Shown in pieces: positions 1-10,258 of a DNA stretch of 64,000 bases; the stretch's first letter is position 1; each line of letters begins with the position of its first letter. Below the pieces are notes generated by a model. It was not told the origin of the DNA. It searched no databases and was given only the letters and a program-made list of their open reading frames with translations. A program made the position numbers and the translations under genes. Where the stretch lies: NCBI GenBank assembly GCA_020081605.1, contig JAHREC010000023.1, forward strand, positions 186,001 to 250,000, written 5' to 3'. Source of the DNA: Albifimbria verrucaria. Taxonomy: Eukaryota > Ascomycota > Sordariomycetes > Hypocreales > Stachybotryaceae.

Positions 1-486
1 CCATTTCAATGTCCTCCCTTTGGTAAAGGACGGATTTTTGGATAGAAGAATAGCACTCCTCCAGGTGATCCTCAAGCGCTTGATTACTTGCAAATGGTGG
101 ATAGTGACAATTGAAGAAGCCACACTGTGGTTGGGTTAAATGCGCCGACTCATGCTCGTAGAGCAACTGTTTCCTGTCGAACCCGTCTGCAGCTCTTGAA
201 CAGGAACGAAGATGGCAGGTAAATGTCGAGTTCCGGAACTCGGCTTTGAAAGCCTCCAGGTCATTGGCTAGCACATCGTGGTAGGTAGGTCTTCTGATGG
301 AGCAGCTGCGCCTTTTCTTGGTAGGCCCCAAAATTCTCGACACAGGACCAGCGCCCTTCCTCCTAGAACTCAAGTGGTCAACGATTCCTAAACACATCAT
401 TAGTTGTGCCTTCGCAGAGTCGCGAATGATGGATACAATTGCTCGCACGGATGTTTGCTTCCACCCTTTGCAGAGATCTGTTGCCT
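1..486 (-). CDS. C2H2-type zinc-finger protein, partial (runs off left edge)
   Basis: One open frame on the minus strand runs from about 486 to the window edge. The preceding TAG fits a 3' splice acceptor, so this is an internal or last exon. The visible protein starts with a helical segment, continues with a basic stretch (KKRR), and then has two degenerate C2H2-like fingers: FTCHLRSC...HESAH and CGFFNCHYPPF...HLEEC. Paired, widely spaced fingers of this kind occur in fungal proteins that also carry helical or NLR-like regions; this is family knowledge, not proof. A short minus-strand frame at 602-751 containing HWVEYILKM may be an upstream exon. The gene lies just downstream of the nucleoside-phosphorylase module on the same strand, but no fusion can be shown. 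Its role is unknown; nucleic-acid or protein binding through zinc is inferred. Confidence 0.55.
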
Positions 487-999
487 AGTGCATGCCGATC
501 GTGCTGGCGGATTACAGGAACGTTGAAAAGCAGCTCGAGCCTATTTTCGTCAGCTGATGATGTAATTTGTGCTCTCTAGCTGCGATATTCCACCCCGGCC
601 TTCATATTTCTTGCTGAAAAAGGAAGAGAACTTCATGATAACTGCCTGCGTTAACAGACAGACTAGCCATCTTCAGGATATACTCAACCCAGTGCTGAGA
701 ATAGTACGTCAAAAAGCCATAGAAACCCTTAAACGTGGAGTTCTGCCTCATGGAAGATAATTGGGATACAAAGTACTTTGATGCTGAGATAATGATAGGT
801 CACCATAGGCAAGGCCATGCTTGTATCTTGTGTCGCATCAGACTTCGAGGAATTCAAAGCATCTTAGGCATAATCTATCGGATAGCTAGTGGTCTTCTTG
901 ATTACAGATTGAAGAACCGTTGTATCTATCTTTGTGATGATTGTCTCGACATGGTTTTATGCTTTCTTTATGTGCGAGCTCCAGCTTGAGCCTGAGCGC

Positions 1000-1830
1000 T
1001 CACACTGTCAGTTCCATTACAACTCGCCGGGCGCCCGCGGCTACCGCCATTGCAGCGTTCTCGCGCCATAACCTCTCGTCGGATGCTCTATTTTCGTCAC
1101 AATAGTGTGCAATCCCCATCATTGACAGCACCACGAGGCCCTTACGTCTAATCCCTGACAATCCTGAACTGTGGTCGTCGAAAAACAGCAAACCCGGCTC
1201 CAGCAGTTGCAACGCTTTTTGCATCTCGCGGTTAATCTGTATATTTTTGCCGATCGAGGCAACAAGGCCGCAGTGCATGGTGATGGCTTTGCATTCGTCA
1301 CGGCACAGAGATTTGGATACCGTTCGACACAAATTGCTTGACCTAGGACGAACATAGCGGGAGGACCATTGTTTAGTTTTCTCTGAAAGCTCATCCACGT
1401 CGTCATTGATTGTCTTTTTATTGAGTGCCTTTAGCTCTGCGCAGCTACTTTCTTCGAAATTCGTTTTATTGCCGATGCCTAAAGGGTTGAAGTTCAGCTC
1501 GACAACACCGTTGGCTAGAACGACATCTCCAATGCGAACGCCTTTGTCATCGGTTGCGCTGCCTCCTACCGTGACGAGTATGGCTACTTCGATGTCTTTA
1601 AAATTTTCCAACATGGCTGTCATTGTATGTACCATATCCGCCGTGCCGCTCCGAGATGGGCAAGTCAATAAGACGTTGCGTGTACCCATGCAGCCGAAGG
1701 TATATATATTCGAGTCGCCAGGTAGTTGCCTATAGTTTGTGAATTCGTGCTCCTCATCAAGGGCTTCCGCCATGTAGGCTAGGATTTTTGCATCTGTGCA
1801 GATCAAACCGACGGTATAAGGGTTGTCCAT
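1000..1830 (-). CDS. Nucleoside-phosphorylase-like (PNP_UDP_1) effector module, standalone
   Basis: This 276-residue protein starts at the ATG at 1830, immediately before YTVGLIC, the usual beginning of this domain in fungi. A longer open frame reaches 2016 but adds sequence unlike the family. Recognisable landmarks are YTVGLIC, the YTFG strand, a VGGSATD glycine loop, IRLGDVV-like IRIGDVV, the ITMHCGLVASIGK strand, and a C-terminal helix after AHYCDENR. In fungi this domain commonly sits at the N-terminus of STAND/NLR-type proteins followed by ankyrin, TPR or WD repeats; here it ends without a NACHT or repeat region. The glycine loop normally reads GIGGG and is altered here, and the acidic phosphate/ribose-binding stretch near FEMEA is replaced by FFDDHSS, so catalysis is doubtful. 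It may be a decayed NLR remnant or a free-standing effector. Confidence 0.7.
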   Translation of the reverse strand: MDNPYTVGLICTDAKILAYMAEALDEEHEFTNYRQLPGDSNIYTFGCMGTRNVLLTCPSRSGTADMVHTMTAMLENFKDIEVAILVTVGGSATDDKGVRIGDVVLANGVVELNFNPLGIGNKTNFEESSCAELKALNKKTINDDVDELSEKTKQWSSRYVRPRSSNLCRTVSKSLCRDECKAITMHCGLVASIGKNIQINREMQKALQLLEPGLLFFDDHSSGLSGIRRKGLVVLSMMGIAHYCDENRASDERLWRENAAMAVAAGARRVVMELTV

Positions 1831-2160
1831 GGCATTTATGTATAGATGCAATCTTCCCGGCGATGGTCTTGTGATATGGTTGTTCCGGAAAGAATGTGAG
1901 TCGTGAGCATAGGTCAAGTGAGCGGTATTTATGTTATTCCCACTGCTGACGGTACCCGGTCTCGGGTCCACAACCACCCTTATGCCACAGTTCTGCCTTG
2001 TCTGCCAAATTTGCACCGGTACCCGTGGGCTTATCGCTTGCCATTCCTACCCTGCTGGTCTTGTTTGAAGGAGCTAGTCTATCTGTCTGACAGAATGGGC
2101 GATAGGTCTGCGTTGACGATGGTGTTCCTCAATCCCACTCGCAGACATCCACATCGGTAA

Positions 2161-2816
2161 CGCTATCGACTTATGATCTTCTTCTACGGCGGAACCTAAC
2201 ACCTAGTACGGTACAATCCTCCACCTGAAAAGGAGCCGAGCTTGTCTAGAGGTTATGGATACCAGCCAAGGCACCTTCTTGTTGTGGAGCCACCAGCTAC
2301 TACTAAGCCTCGCTGGATACGAGACGATGTGCTGCTCCCTGTTGCTAGGGTTAACTATCGTCACTTCCCCCTGAAGATCTCTTGATCTAGCTGTAGAAAG
2401 AGGTCCAGATGCTACGCCTGAGTCAGATTATGTTGGTGAGATGCTGTGAGGGATAGTCTTTCATAGGTATGTCTGGTTAAATCTGTAAAGTTGAAGTATA
2501 TGCCACGGGCTTATTGATTGTCAAGGCTGTGGAACTTGATCTTTACTATCCCGAATTGCAAGGAGGAAGCCCATGGACCTGAATCGAGTATATAACATGC
2601 ATACTAAAACTCAGGGTTTATCCACTCTGAAGCTTCGCCACACTAACGGACATGAGGACGATTAATTTGCACCCCCTTAGACTGTGACTAATCGCCATTG
2701 CAACTTTAATACCAAAGAGTTCTACGCATAGTAGAACAAGCTCTGACAATATTTACGACCCGACCACCACCCCATGAACATCGTTCGTATCCAATCTGCC
2801 CACCCGAACCCTCAAA
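2161..2816. other. Intergenic, no gene recognised
   Basis: No open frame with coding character, tRNA-like structure or repeat was seen. The stretch separates the minus-strand phosphorylase gene from the plus-strand decayed gene and may hold both promoters. Confidence 0.4.
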
Positions 2817-3659
2817 ATGACAGCAGCCACTCCAGATGATCATTGGGTCTTGCCCGATAGTGTCCATCTAGACAAATTGAAGGAATTTGCAACCAAGGCA
2901 GTGGAGTATCTACACCAGGAATGGCCTGAGAAGAGAATCGAACCAACATTCGAGTGGAACGATGCCAACAAGGCAGTGCACTGTGAAGCAATTGGCCCGG
3001 ATCGAGAGGAAAAACTTTTGAAACGGAACCCAGCATGGAACGAAGCGATGCGTCCCAACTTATGGTTCCTCGCTAGATATCTTCTGCATCGTTCAGAAAT
3101 TGCAGTGATGATGGAATCCCATTTGGGATACCGCAGACATCTGTCGCGCATGGAATTATCCTCTATTGTGGATAGCTAGGAAGAGCAAACCATTACAGTC
3201 GATGACGCTTCTCAAATATTCAAGGACCTGAAATATACGGATGGATGTAGCGAGGATATTCCAATCGAAACCTGAACCCTAGCATTGATCCTATGGTTGG
3301 AAGTACATTGGCGGCAGCACGACTTGTTCCAATCGAGACATGTGGCTTGCTATCATCAAATTTACAATACCAAGTTCAATAACGCAAATGGTTTGAGCAG
3401 GGTCCTCTGTGAATTCGACGCAATGCAGAGAAGACTTTGAGAATTTCAAAGAGGGATTTAGTGGATTAGAAGAGCGGATTTAGGAGGATTTACGTGGGAC
3501 AAGGCAAAAGAATCCAAAGAGTATTGTGTTGACATACGGCATGAATTTTCTATCTGTAGATGCAGCTTCTCCCAAACGCTATATCAAAATGTACAAGTCT
3601 CCTCTATGAAGAACATAACAGGCCCTCCGAATGATTCAATGAGCTATCGACCTAGCAAG
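2817..3659 (+). pseudogene. Decayed unknown gene with several in-frame stops
   Basis: An ATG at 2817 opens 120 codons ending at a TAG at 3177-3179. The same frame then continues with protein-like sequence for roughly 160 more codons, interrupted by TGA, TGA and TAG stops, up to a TAA near 3664. Conserved-looking stretches such as LALILWLEVHWRQHD and CEFDAMQRRL lie downstream of the stops. The frame is never lost; only point stops intervene, as expected from C-to-T changes in CAG or CGA codons. No domain is recognised. An alternative is that the first 120 codons form a complete short protein and the rest is chance, but the length of stop-poor same-frame sequence argues for decay of one gene. 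Confidence 0.5.
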
Positions 3660-3833
3660 CGATAATGGCTTGCAAACCACGCTAGAACCCGGCACCTCGA
3701 CATGGACTGGAATGCGCAAAAATGGTGGCTATGAGGCTGCACATGGAGAATTCATATAAGAAACTTATTACTGCGACTCTTTTCTTCCCATAGGCACCAC
3801 CCACCCTTCATTGGCCCAAGCTATGATGGGGAT

Positions 3834-5004
3834 TCATGCATCCCGGATGCTGGATTTTAGAATGTCCGTCTGTGGGACAGTGAATTTGATGTGGTGCAGG
3901 GCCAACAGTGAATTGAAGTGGGAAAGATGACTGGCCATTAGCTGCATGGCTCCTGGGAGAGGCGCCATCAGGAGTAATCGGGGAGTTGGATAGCTATGAA
4001 AGCTCTCTGCTCCTTGGGGTTGAGTGGAGTAGTGAGGCGCTGTGTTGGGTGGGAGTGGATTAGCCGCCATGAAATCAGCCAGCTTCTGAGAGGATTCGGA
4101 CAGTTGAGGCGTTGAATATTTCTGACGCAAAATCGGTGACGGCTGACTGAGATATTGAAACAGCGTCAGTAGAATGGTATTCTCAGCATGATCCCACACC
4201 CTATCGTTGATCTCGATTCGACCAAGGATGATTCTGGTCAGGGCCAGAGTGGACCTCGCTAGCATGGAAGGCTTGCTCGAAACGAAGTCTCGGTGGTAGA
4301 GTGAAATCTCGCAAAGATACGCAGACATGTGTTCCACCTCTTGGTCATCACCATCTTCTATGATCATAAGCTGCGAGAAGAAGTCGACGGTTGGGTGACC
4401 GATGGTCCATTCAAGGACGTTGAGGGCATGCATCTCCATCTGAGTGAACATGCCAGGCTCGTAGAATCCGTCGCATATGTAATTGAGCTCATGGACCCGG
4501 GGCACCTGATCTTTATTGTCTCCGTATTTAGCGGCTATGAGGAGCGTCGCACATCCTAAAAGCTGGTAATTCTTCTTATACACGATCCGCCTGGAGCAGT
4601 ATCGGTCCAGGAGGTTGACTGTAAGAAACAACGTCTCTGGTAAGAGAACGAAGGCAGCATGTGCTTCGATGAGAAAGTCGATAAGGTAAGGCCTCATAAG
4701 CCACTGGATCTCCGGTTGCATGTCGATAAGGTTGGCATCAGGTAAAGTTTCATCCTGTGTTTTTGTCAGTACATGGCAAACTATATGCTCAAATAAATGG
4801 GTCACCCTAGCGGACCTCCATGTAGCGCATGTGTTGCATGATGTCCTCGAGGTATTGCTCGTTAGTCAGCCGCGAGAGCTCATTCGCAATGATCTCCTGT
4901 CGACTACTCGCGATCATCTTGGCGGCATCGCGAGTATTGACTGCCGGATGGTGCGGTCCATCTGCTTCGATAAGGAAGCTGTCACCAGCACGCGAGTAAG
5001 GCAT
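3834..5004 (-). CDS. Divergent G1/S-specific cyclin (fungal Cln/Puc1-like)
   Basis: Two exons join in phase across a 61-bp intron (4755-4815; donor GTCCGC, branch TACTGAC, acceptor ACAG). The protein resembles fungal G1 cyclins: a conserved lead-in (IASSRQEIIANELSRL), then a cyclin box with IQWLMRPYLIDFLIEAH, LFLTVNLLDRYC and LLIAAKYGD, followed by GHPTVDFF in the second fold. G1 cyclins bind a CDK of the Cdc28 type and drive S-phase entry. About 380 residues are visible from the ATG at 5004; the upstream frame also shows a plausible PPKFPAKL segment, so another 5' exon is likely and this start is provisional. Several usually conserved residues are changed (for example WH to MH before the VL in the second fold), suggesting a diverged extra copy, not the housekeeping cyclin. 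The C-terminal tail is Pro/Ser-rich. Confidence 0.8.
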
Positions 5005-5232
5005 AGTAATCAGCTTGGCTGGAAATTTCGGTGGGCGAGGAAGGGAACCCTCGGTGATGCTTAGATGATGGTCCTGATCCAATCTGAAGACATTGAGACA
5101 TCGAACAAAAGACGGGTAGCCGAGCAAGAATAACTTGCTGGTAGGTATTTGTGTTTCCAAGACAATTGAGGAGAGTGATGGTAGGAACAGAACAAATCGA
5201 GGTGGCTTTTGCAATCGAAACAGGGGATGCAT

Positions 5233-6239
5233 GGCGAAGGGAGACGAGGTCTCCTATTGGTGGGGAAGCGACTTCGCCATGTACTCCAATAAAGGTGGCT
5301 GAGGACTTCATTTATCAGCATACCTGTTCCGGACCCACACATGGGGTCGTGGGATATGGATTCATTGAACTATCATGGCATAATATAGTATGTACACAGT
5401 AGGATAGAATGCTTATAAAACTTGATTTGTTTAGATATCTTAAGGAAAGTCGCGTCGTAACACTATGCAGGCGTTGTTTATTATACTCCGCCGAGCGCAG
5501 ACCTCGGCAGGACTTTGACTCTCGGAACTGTGGTTGCAGTTGACCGTATTTGTTTGATGCGAATAGGGTCGAGAACTCAAGATGCAGTCTGTTATTTATC
5601 ATCATACGTTACAAAACTGAAGCTTGATGGGTTGGCCGTACCGAGAGAGATTAGCTGAGTATCGAAACCGAGATTCGGCCCCTTAAGGCCGGTGCGATGG
5701 TTGGCTATGGAAAGTGGAGAAAGCCTGGCCGACGTCTCAGGCATCAGACTTGGTATCCTATTGGGTTTTCACCTACAATAGAACAGTTCATCCCTTATTT
5801 TGCAAGCTCTATCTTAAGACGTACATCAACCTGTCTTGTGGTTAGTTAGATAACAGTATGGACTATAGCTTACTACTTTATCAAGATCACGTCGTGGGAA
5901 ACAACGTTGCCTACCCAGCGCAGGATTCAGCTCAACTTACTGCTGAAGAGGCGGAGCTCCCGTGTGTGTCCCAGGGGTCCCCAGGTGAGGACGAAGACAC
6001 GGCCGAGCCCCTGAGATAAGCACATGGATCATGAAATGTGAAGGCCCGCTAAGGTAGGGTTAAGCTGTAATGGAGCAAGAACGTGATCAGCACATGATCT
6101 CGTTTCTCACGCTATAAATTCTCGCTAAACCTGGAAGATTCAGCTTCAATTCCTTTTCTTCAAGAAATCAAACTCGCCCATTATTGGTTTCTGAAGAACA
6201 GTTCTTTTACTTGCTATCTTTCTACTTCTTTGGCCCACT
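5233..6239. other. Intergenic, nothing recognised
   Basis: Short frames on both strands lack coding character. The left part may hold the missing 5' exon and promoter of the cyclin gene; the right part contains a long pyrimidine-rich stretch (6190-6240) just upstream of the next ATG. Confidence 0.35.
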
Positions 6240-6717
6240 ATGTCTTCTACTGATTCATCCACAGGATTCACCACCTCCCTTGTTTTACAGCTGGTCATTA
6301 CTCCTGAAGACGGTTCAACGAAAAGGCAGGTTCCATGAGCACTATGATTGTCTTGTGCTCGCTTGCTGACCCCTTCGCCATTCATAGGTCCTAATACCCG
6401 TCGAGTTCAAGCGCAATACCGTCATAAAATACTGCCAGACTATTGAAATGCCGGTTGGCTCTGGTAGCTCACCAACTTCAAGCTGTAGAAGAGGCGAAGA
6501 AGTGGATGAATTACAAACCAGGCCATACATTCTACAAGACTCTATCACCATCACAGTCACAGGACAAGTCCTCCGCCGCAAGATTAAGCTGGCCACCGCG
6601 AAGCTGATCACCTCTATGGGCGTCGTGAATGTTAACCAGGCTTTTTATGGTTATCCTCCTTATGACGCTCCGAGAGATCCTCCATGCGGAAATAGGTCGA
6701 AGAGACAAAGGCGATAA
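6240..6717 (+). CDS. Small two-exon protein of unknown function
   Basis: The ATG at 6240 opens 30 codons. A 58-bp intron (6330-6387, branch GCTGAC, acceptor CATAG) joins in phase 0 to a 109-codon exon ending at 6717, giving 139 residues. The protein begins Ser/Thr-rich, contains an alternating hydrophobic stretch (LVLQLVITPEDG, then VLIPVEFKRNTV) that looks beta-rich, and ends in a basic NRSKRQRR tail. The donor GTTCCA is weak, so the intron is a model. No family is recognised. Phase preservation and absence of stops across both exons are the main evidence that this is a gene. Confidence 0.45.
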
Positions 6718-6994
6718 GCCACAATTTCTACCAATGGGTCACGAGTTACAGTTAAACCTGAGCGTTGTCTGCATAGTTTGAAGGAATTACTGTTGTAGAA
6801 GTTCAAGTCTTTAGGCTAGCGTTGGGAATGAATTTATTCACCTTACCTCATTTCCTTATGAATAGATTCGACTTGAATTACAAGCCGCCGCCGTCGTACG
6901 TGGTGTTCGTGCACCACCATTATATTCTTGACCATCTCTTGAGCACCGAAAAACTAAAAAACTGAAAAATGGAAATACCGGTACACCCACACTT

Positions 6995-7228
6995 TTGGGT
7001 ATCACCGCGACATATGTTAATAGCCACGAGCGAACTAGGTTGCTATTGGCAGCAGAGAAAGGTCATAATTCAGTGATCGGGCTTCTGGTAACTGCCGGCC
7101 GTAAATTGGCGGACTGGGCAGGCAAGACACCGTTGGCAAGGCATGGCTATGAGGACATTAGGAGAAGACCACTTAGCACGGGAAAGTTGAATGTACATGC
7201 GGCAGACATGCTACTTATATCATCATGA
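6995..7228 (+). pseudogene. Ankyrin-repeat relic
   Basis: A 77-codon frame carries two eroded ankyrin units: RLLLAAEKGHNSVIGLLV followed by GKTPLARHGYEDI and STGKLNVHAAD. The first repeat has lost its TPL turn (it reads TRL) and the second is shortened. There is no plausible start or flanking repeats. This looks like a leftover of an ankyrin gene similar to the intact one at 10259-11626. Confidence 0.6.
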
Positions 7229-7648
7229 GTGCATGTGGTGATAGGTGGCCATGATAACATGTTTCAACTTGTCGTTCACCAAGTAATTCCGTTTTATTCT
7301 TAGGTGAAGAATGAAGGTCTTAATCTCTGCTATCAGCCAGAATTCCTAGACAAATATATAGACTGCTATGATGCTTGATTTTTAACCATTTTCATACATT
7401 GAGCCTACCGCGAAATGGGTTTATGTCCCTCCTCATCAAACCACCTTCGGCATATAGAATGATTTCGCATGCTGTATGCTCACAACCATGATTATCTTGC
7501 CCGTGTCCCTCTTTTCTGGTCCAAAAACAATCCCTTCACTACCAACCGAGCCTTTAACTTCAACTTGTTTGCAAGCTCCAGGCTCTAATTTGAATGTCGA
7601 GATTCTCTCATCAATAGTGTAAATCCTGCATATTCGTCAGCACTCGCT

Positions 7649-9429
7649 TCATTTGGAGCAAGTTGAAACACACCGGAATGCATCAATTGAGGCTCGGTTG
7701 TATTGTACAGCCAGCTTCTCAACAATTCTCTCAATCATACTTAACCATTCACGGGGCTTCGAAAAAAGCTTCGAGGCCTCCTTTGGTATGACGGGAAGTT
7801 CCATGCATATGACTGATAAAATCTCTAGAAACTCCTCTATCGGGTCTGTACCAAGTTCCTTGCGGACTGATTCAAGGTTTCCAGGAATATGTTGAAAGTT
7901 CTCCTTATGAAGTCGGATAGTAAGCGGCGATTTCTCCGAGGTTATTGCGTGTCTTCTGTCGATGATGGTCCTATCGATCACCTTCCGAAAAACCATGGCA
8001 TCCTGCGACCTTTCCAACCCTTCGTCATCGTCGGGTATTCCATTTGAGAAGATCATTCGGCTATAGGTTTGAATAAAGTCTTCCAAGAACCAAACCGGAT
8101 CCCCTCCTGAAAATCTATATTGAATATAGCCGTGAAAGAATGTCGACAAGGTTGGTAGTTTGAATAACTCTAAAGAAATGAGGTGCAATGCACTGATGAC
8201 TTCGCTTACTTTGAAACAAAGTGACCAGCAATCCAGTACCATGTTCGTTTCTTTATCCAGTTGACGAACTAGCCAGGTTAAAATCTCCAACCCTGATTTG
8301 AGAGACCTCAATTCCTTGAAGTTTATCGCACCATAACCTTCAATGTGGCGGTGTAGGCTCAAAGCTTTTTGGAGGTTTTTCAATCTAGCAGACGAAATCA
8401 CGAAGATTTGTAAAGATAAGTTAGTTAATGCTTTTTGTTTAGCGTATTTAAGTTCGGGTGGTGAAGCTGCCTGGTTTTGGCAGTTGATTATAAGGACAAG
8501 AATCGTGGCAACACTAAACAGATCAGAATGTCGCTTTTTCTTTCTGAAGGCTTCGAGCTTTGAATCGAACTCCTGTGTAACGAAGAAAGCAGGGGTTAAT
8601 CGAAAGCTGCTGTGCGTCAGTATTTATATACAACTGCCCTATCTTAAGCTGTAGCTAACCTTTTAACAATCTCCGAGATTTCTTTATCTTCTTCTCTGCT
8701 TGCCCAGCCCTGGACAGCACGAAGTCTTTGAAGAAAGGGGTTGTTAGAGCATTGATCCGATGCAAGAATCGGGTTCTCTCCTGTCATCCAACTTTCTTCT
8801 AGTACGATAGCCTGCTGTATAAGAGTCTTCATATACTTGTAAATACAGGTCGCATCTACAGTCGTTAGCTTTATCCTTCAACTCATTGGAAGCCACTACT
8901 CACATGTGCCAAAGTTGCAGATATTTCTCTCGCCATTCCACATTTCAGCCACAGCTTCGTCAAAGCTCTGTAAGAGATCGCCGAGATCTTTGAGAAAAAG
9001 TACCAAGGATATCTCATCTGTTGTATGATCAGGCTTGCTGTCTCTTTTATCTTTCGTGATGACATCGCACGTGCCCTCGGTTACTGTTTTGAGGGCTGAG
9101 AAAGGAATTTCTGTAGTTGGGGGTGTCGAATGGACGATAGAGGCGCTGGAGGAACATGTTTTCACCCCTGTCGAGGCTGTAGTTCCGTACGCGAGAGCCA
9201 GCTCTTCATCAAGCTTCTCAAATTGACGTTCTTCATTCGCGTTACGCGAGCTTTTGAAGAATAGAGTCATCCACGAGAAGACTCGGAGCGCAAAACGGTG
9301 GCGTCTGGAGCTGTCAGTGTCCTGACTATAAAATTTAGCCGCCTTGCGCCTCCCATCTACTATAACTGCAAGTGCTTTCAATATGCCGCCACTTGGTTTC
9401 GAGTGCTCAGGTGTTTCTTTGGCAAACAC
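7649..9429 (-). CDS. Three-exon protein of unknown function
   Basis: Three minus-strand exons join without breaking frame. The first intron is 8856-8903 (donor GTGAGT, branch GCTAAC, 48 bp, phase 1). The second is 8610-8659 (donor GTTAGC, branch TACTGAC, 50 bp, phase 2). The product is about 520 residues, mainly helical, with a basic KKKRH patch in exon 3 followed by a hydrophobic stretch (LFSVATILVLII) that could be a membrane segment or buried helix. The C-terminal half contains many amphipathic helices resembling the helical N-terminal regions of fungal NLR-type proteins, but no family is recognised. The 5' end is unresolved: the open frame starts without an ATG after a stop at 9454, so an upstream exon is probable. 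Confidence 0.6.
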
Positions 9430-10258
9430 CCAATAGTCTTTAGTGATGAGCGACTATTGGCAGGAAATAACCATGAGTCAACTTCCGCTTGTGCATTTTT
9501 ATAAGCAATATAAGCTGATTGAAGAGTCATCGGGCTGGAAGATGTGAAAGACGTGATTATGGGCTATGAAGAGCGACATTCTGTTTCTATCTGACCTCCT
9601 GGGCTTTCGTTTGATTATATATCTCATTTCTTCAAACCATACCTCTGCGTGATTCAATCTGATTACAACCATCTCGCGCTGAGGGGCAAGGGGCGGAGAG
9701 AAGGCAACATGGTCCACAGCGTGACCCTCACTTACACGCCAACAGCGCACTAATACAAGAAAGGAATTAACAAAACGGTGGGATCCCCACAAAGAGCCCC
9801 AGAGCTTCGGGACTTTTCTTCCGTTTTATTAAAACCTTGCGATAGCGGTGAGCTAACACGAATAGGGAATTAACAAACCTCTGGATCGGAGGGGAGGGAG
9901 CCAGGAATTTTCAATCACATATCGCTATATGAGACTTCTACCCCACGTTCCAGCCAACATCTCCTACCCTATACTTCGAGCATTGGTTCCCTACGTAAAT
10001 TGTCTGTTGCTGCAAGTTTTCTAACCTACGGTACTGTATCATTTGGGTTCGGATGCCTCTTTATTTAAATTTCTCTGGATGTGGAGGGGCAGATTTTTTT
10101 TTTATTTATTTTTGTCTTGGTCTTATTTTACTGTAATATTCTTTTTCATTCAGGTACTCAATCTTGCAAAGCCGCTACAGATACCGCGTCACGAGGAAAT
10201 TTGCTGGGACAGTCTAACGACTGACTAAGGAATAACAACAACCTGAACCATCGGCACA
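9430..10258. other. Intergenic; probable promoter of the ankyrin gene
   Basis: No gene recognised. A T-rich tract at 10080-10150 and a pyrimidine-rich stretch precede the ATG at 10259, consistent with a fungal promoter and 5' UTR. Confidence 0.35.
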
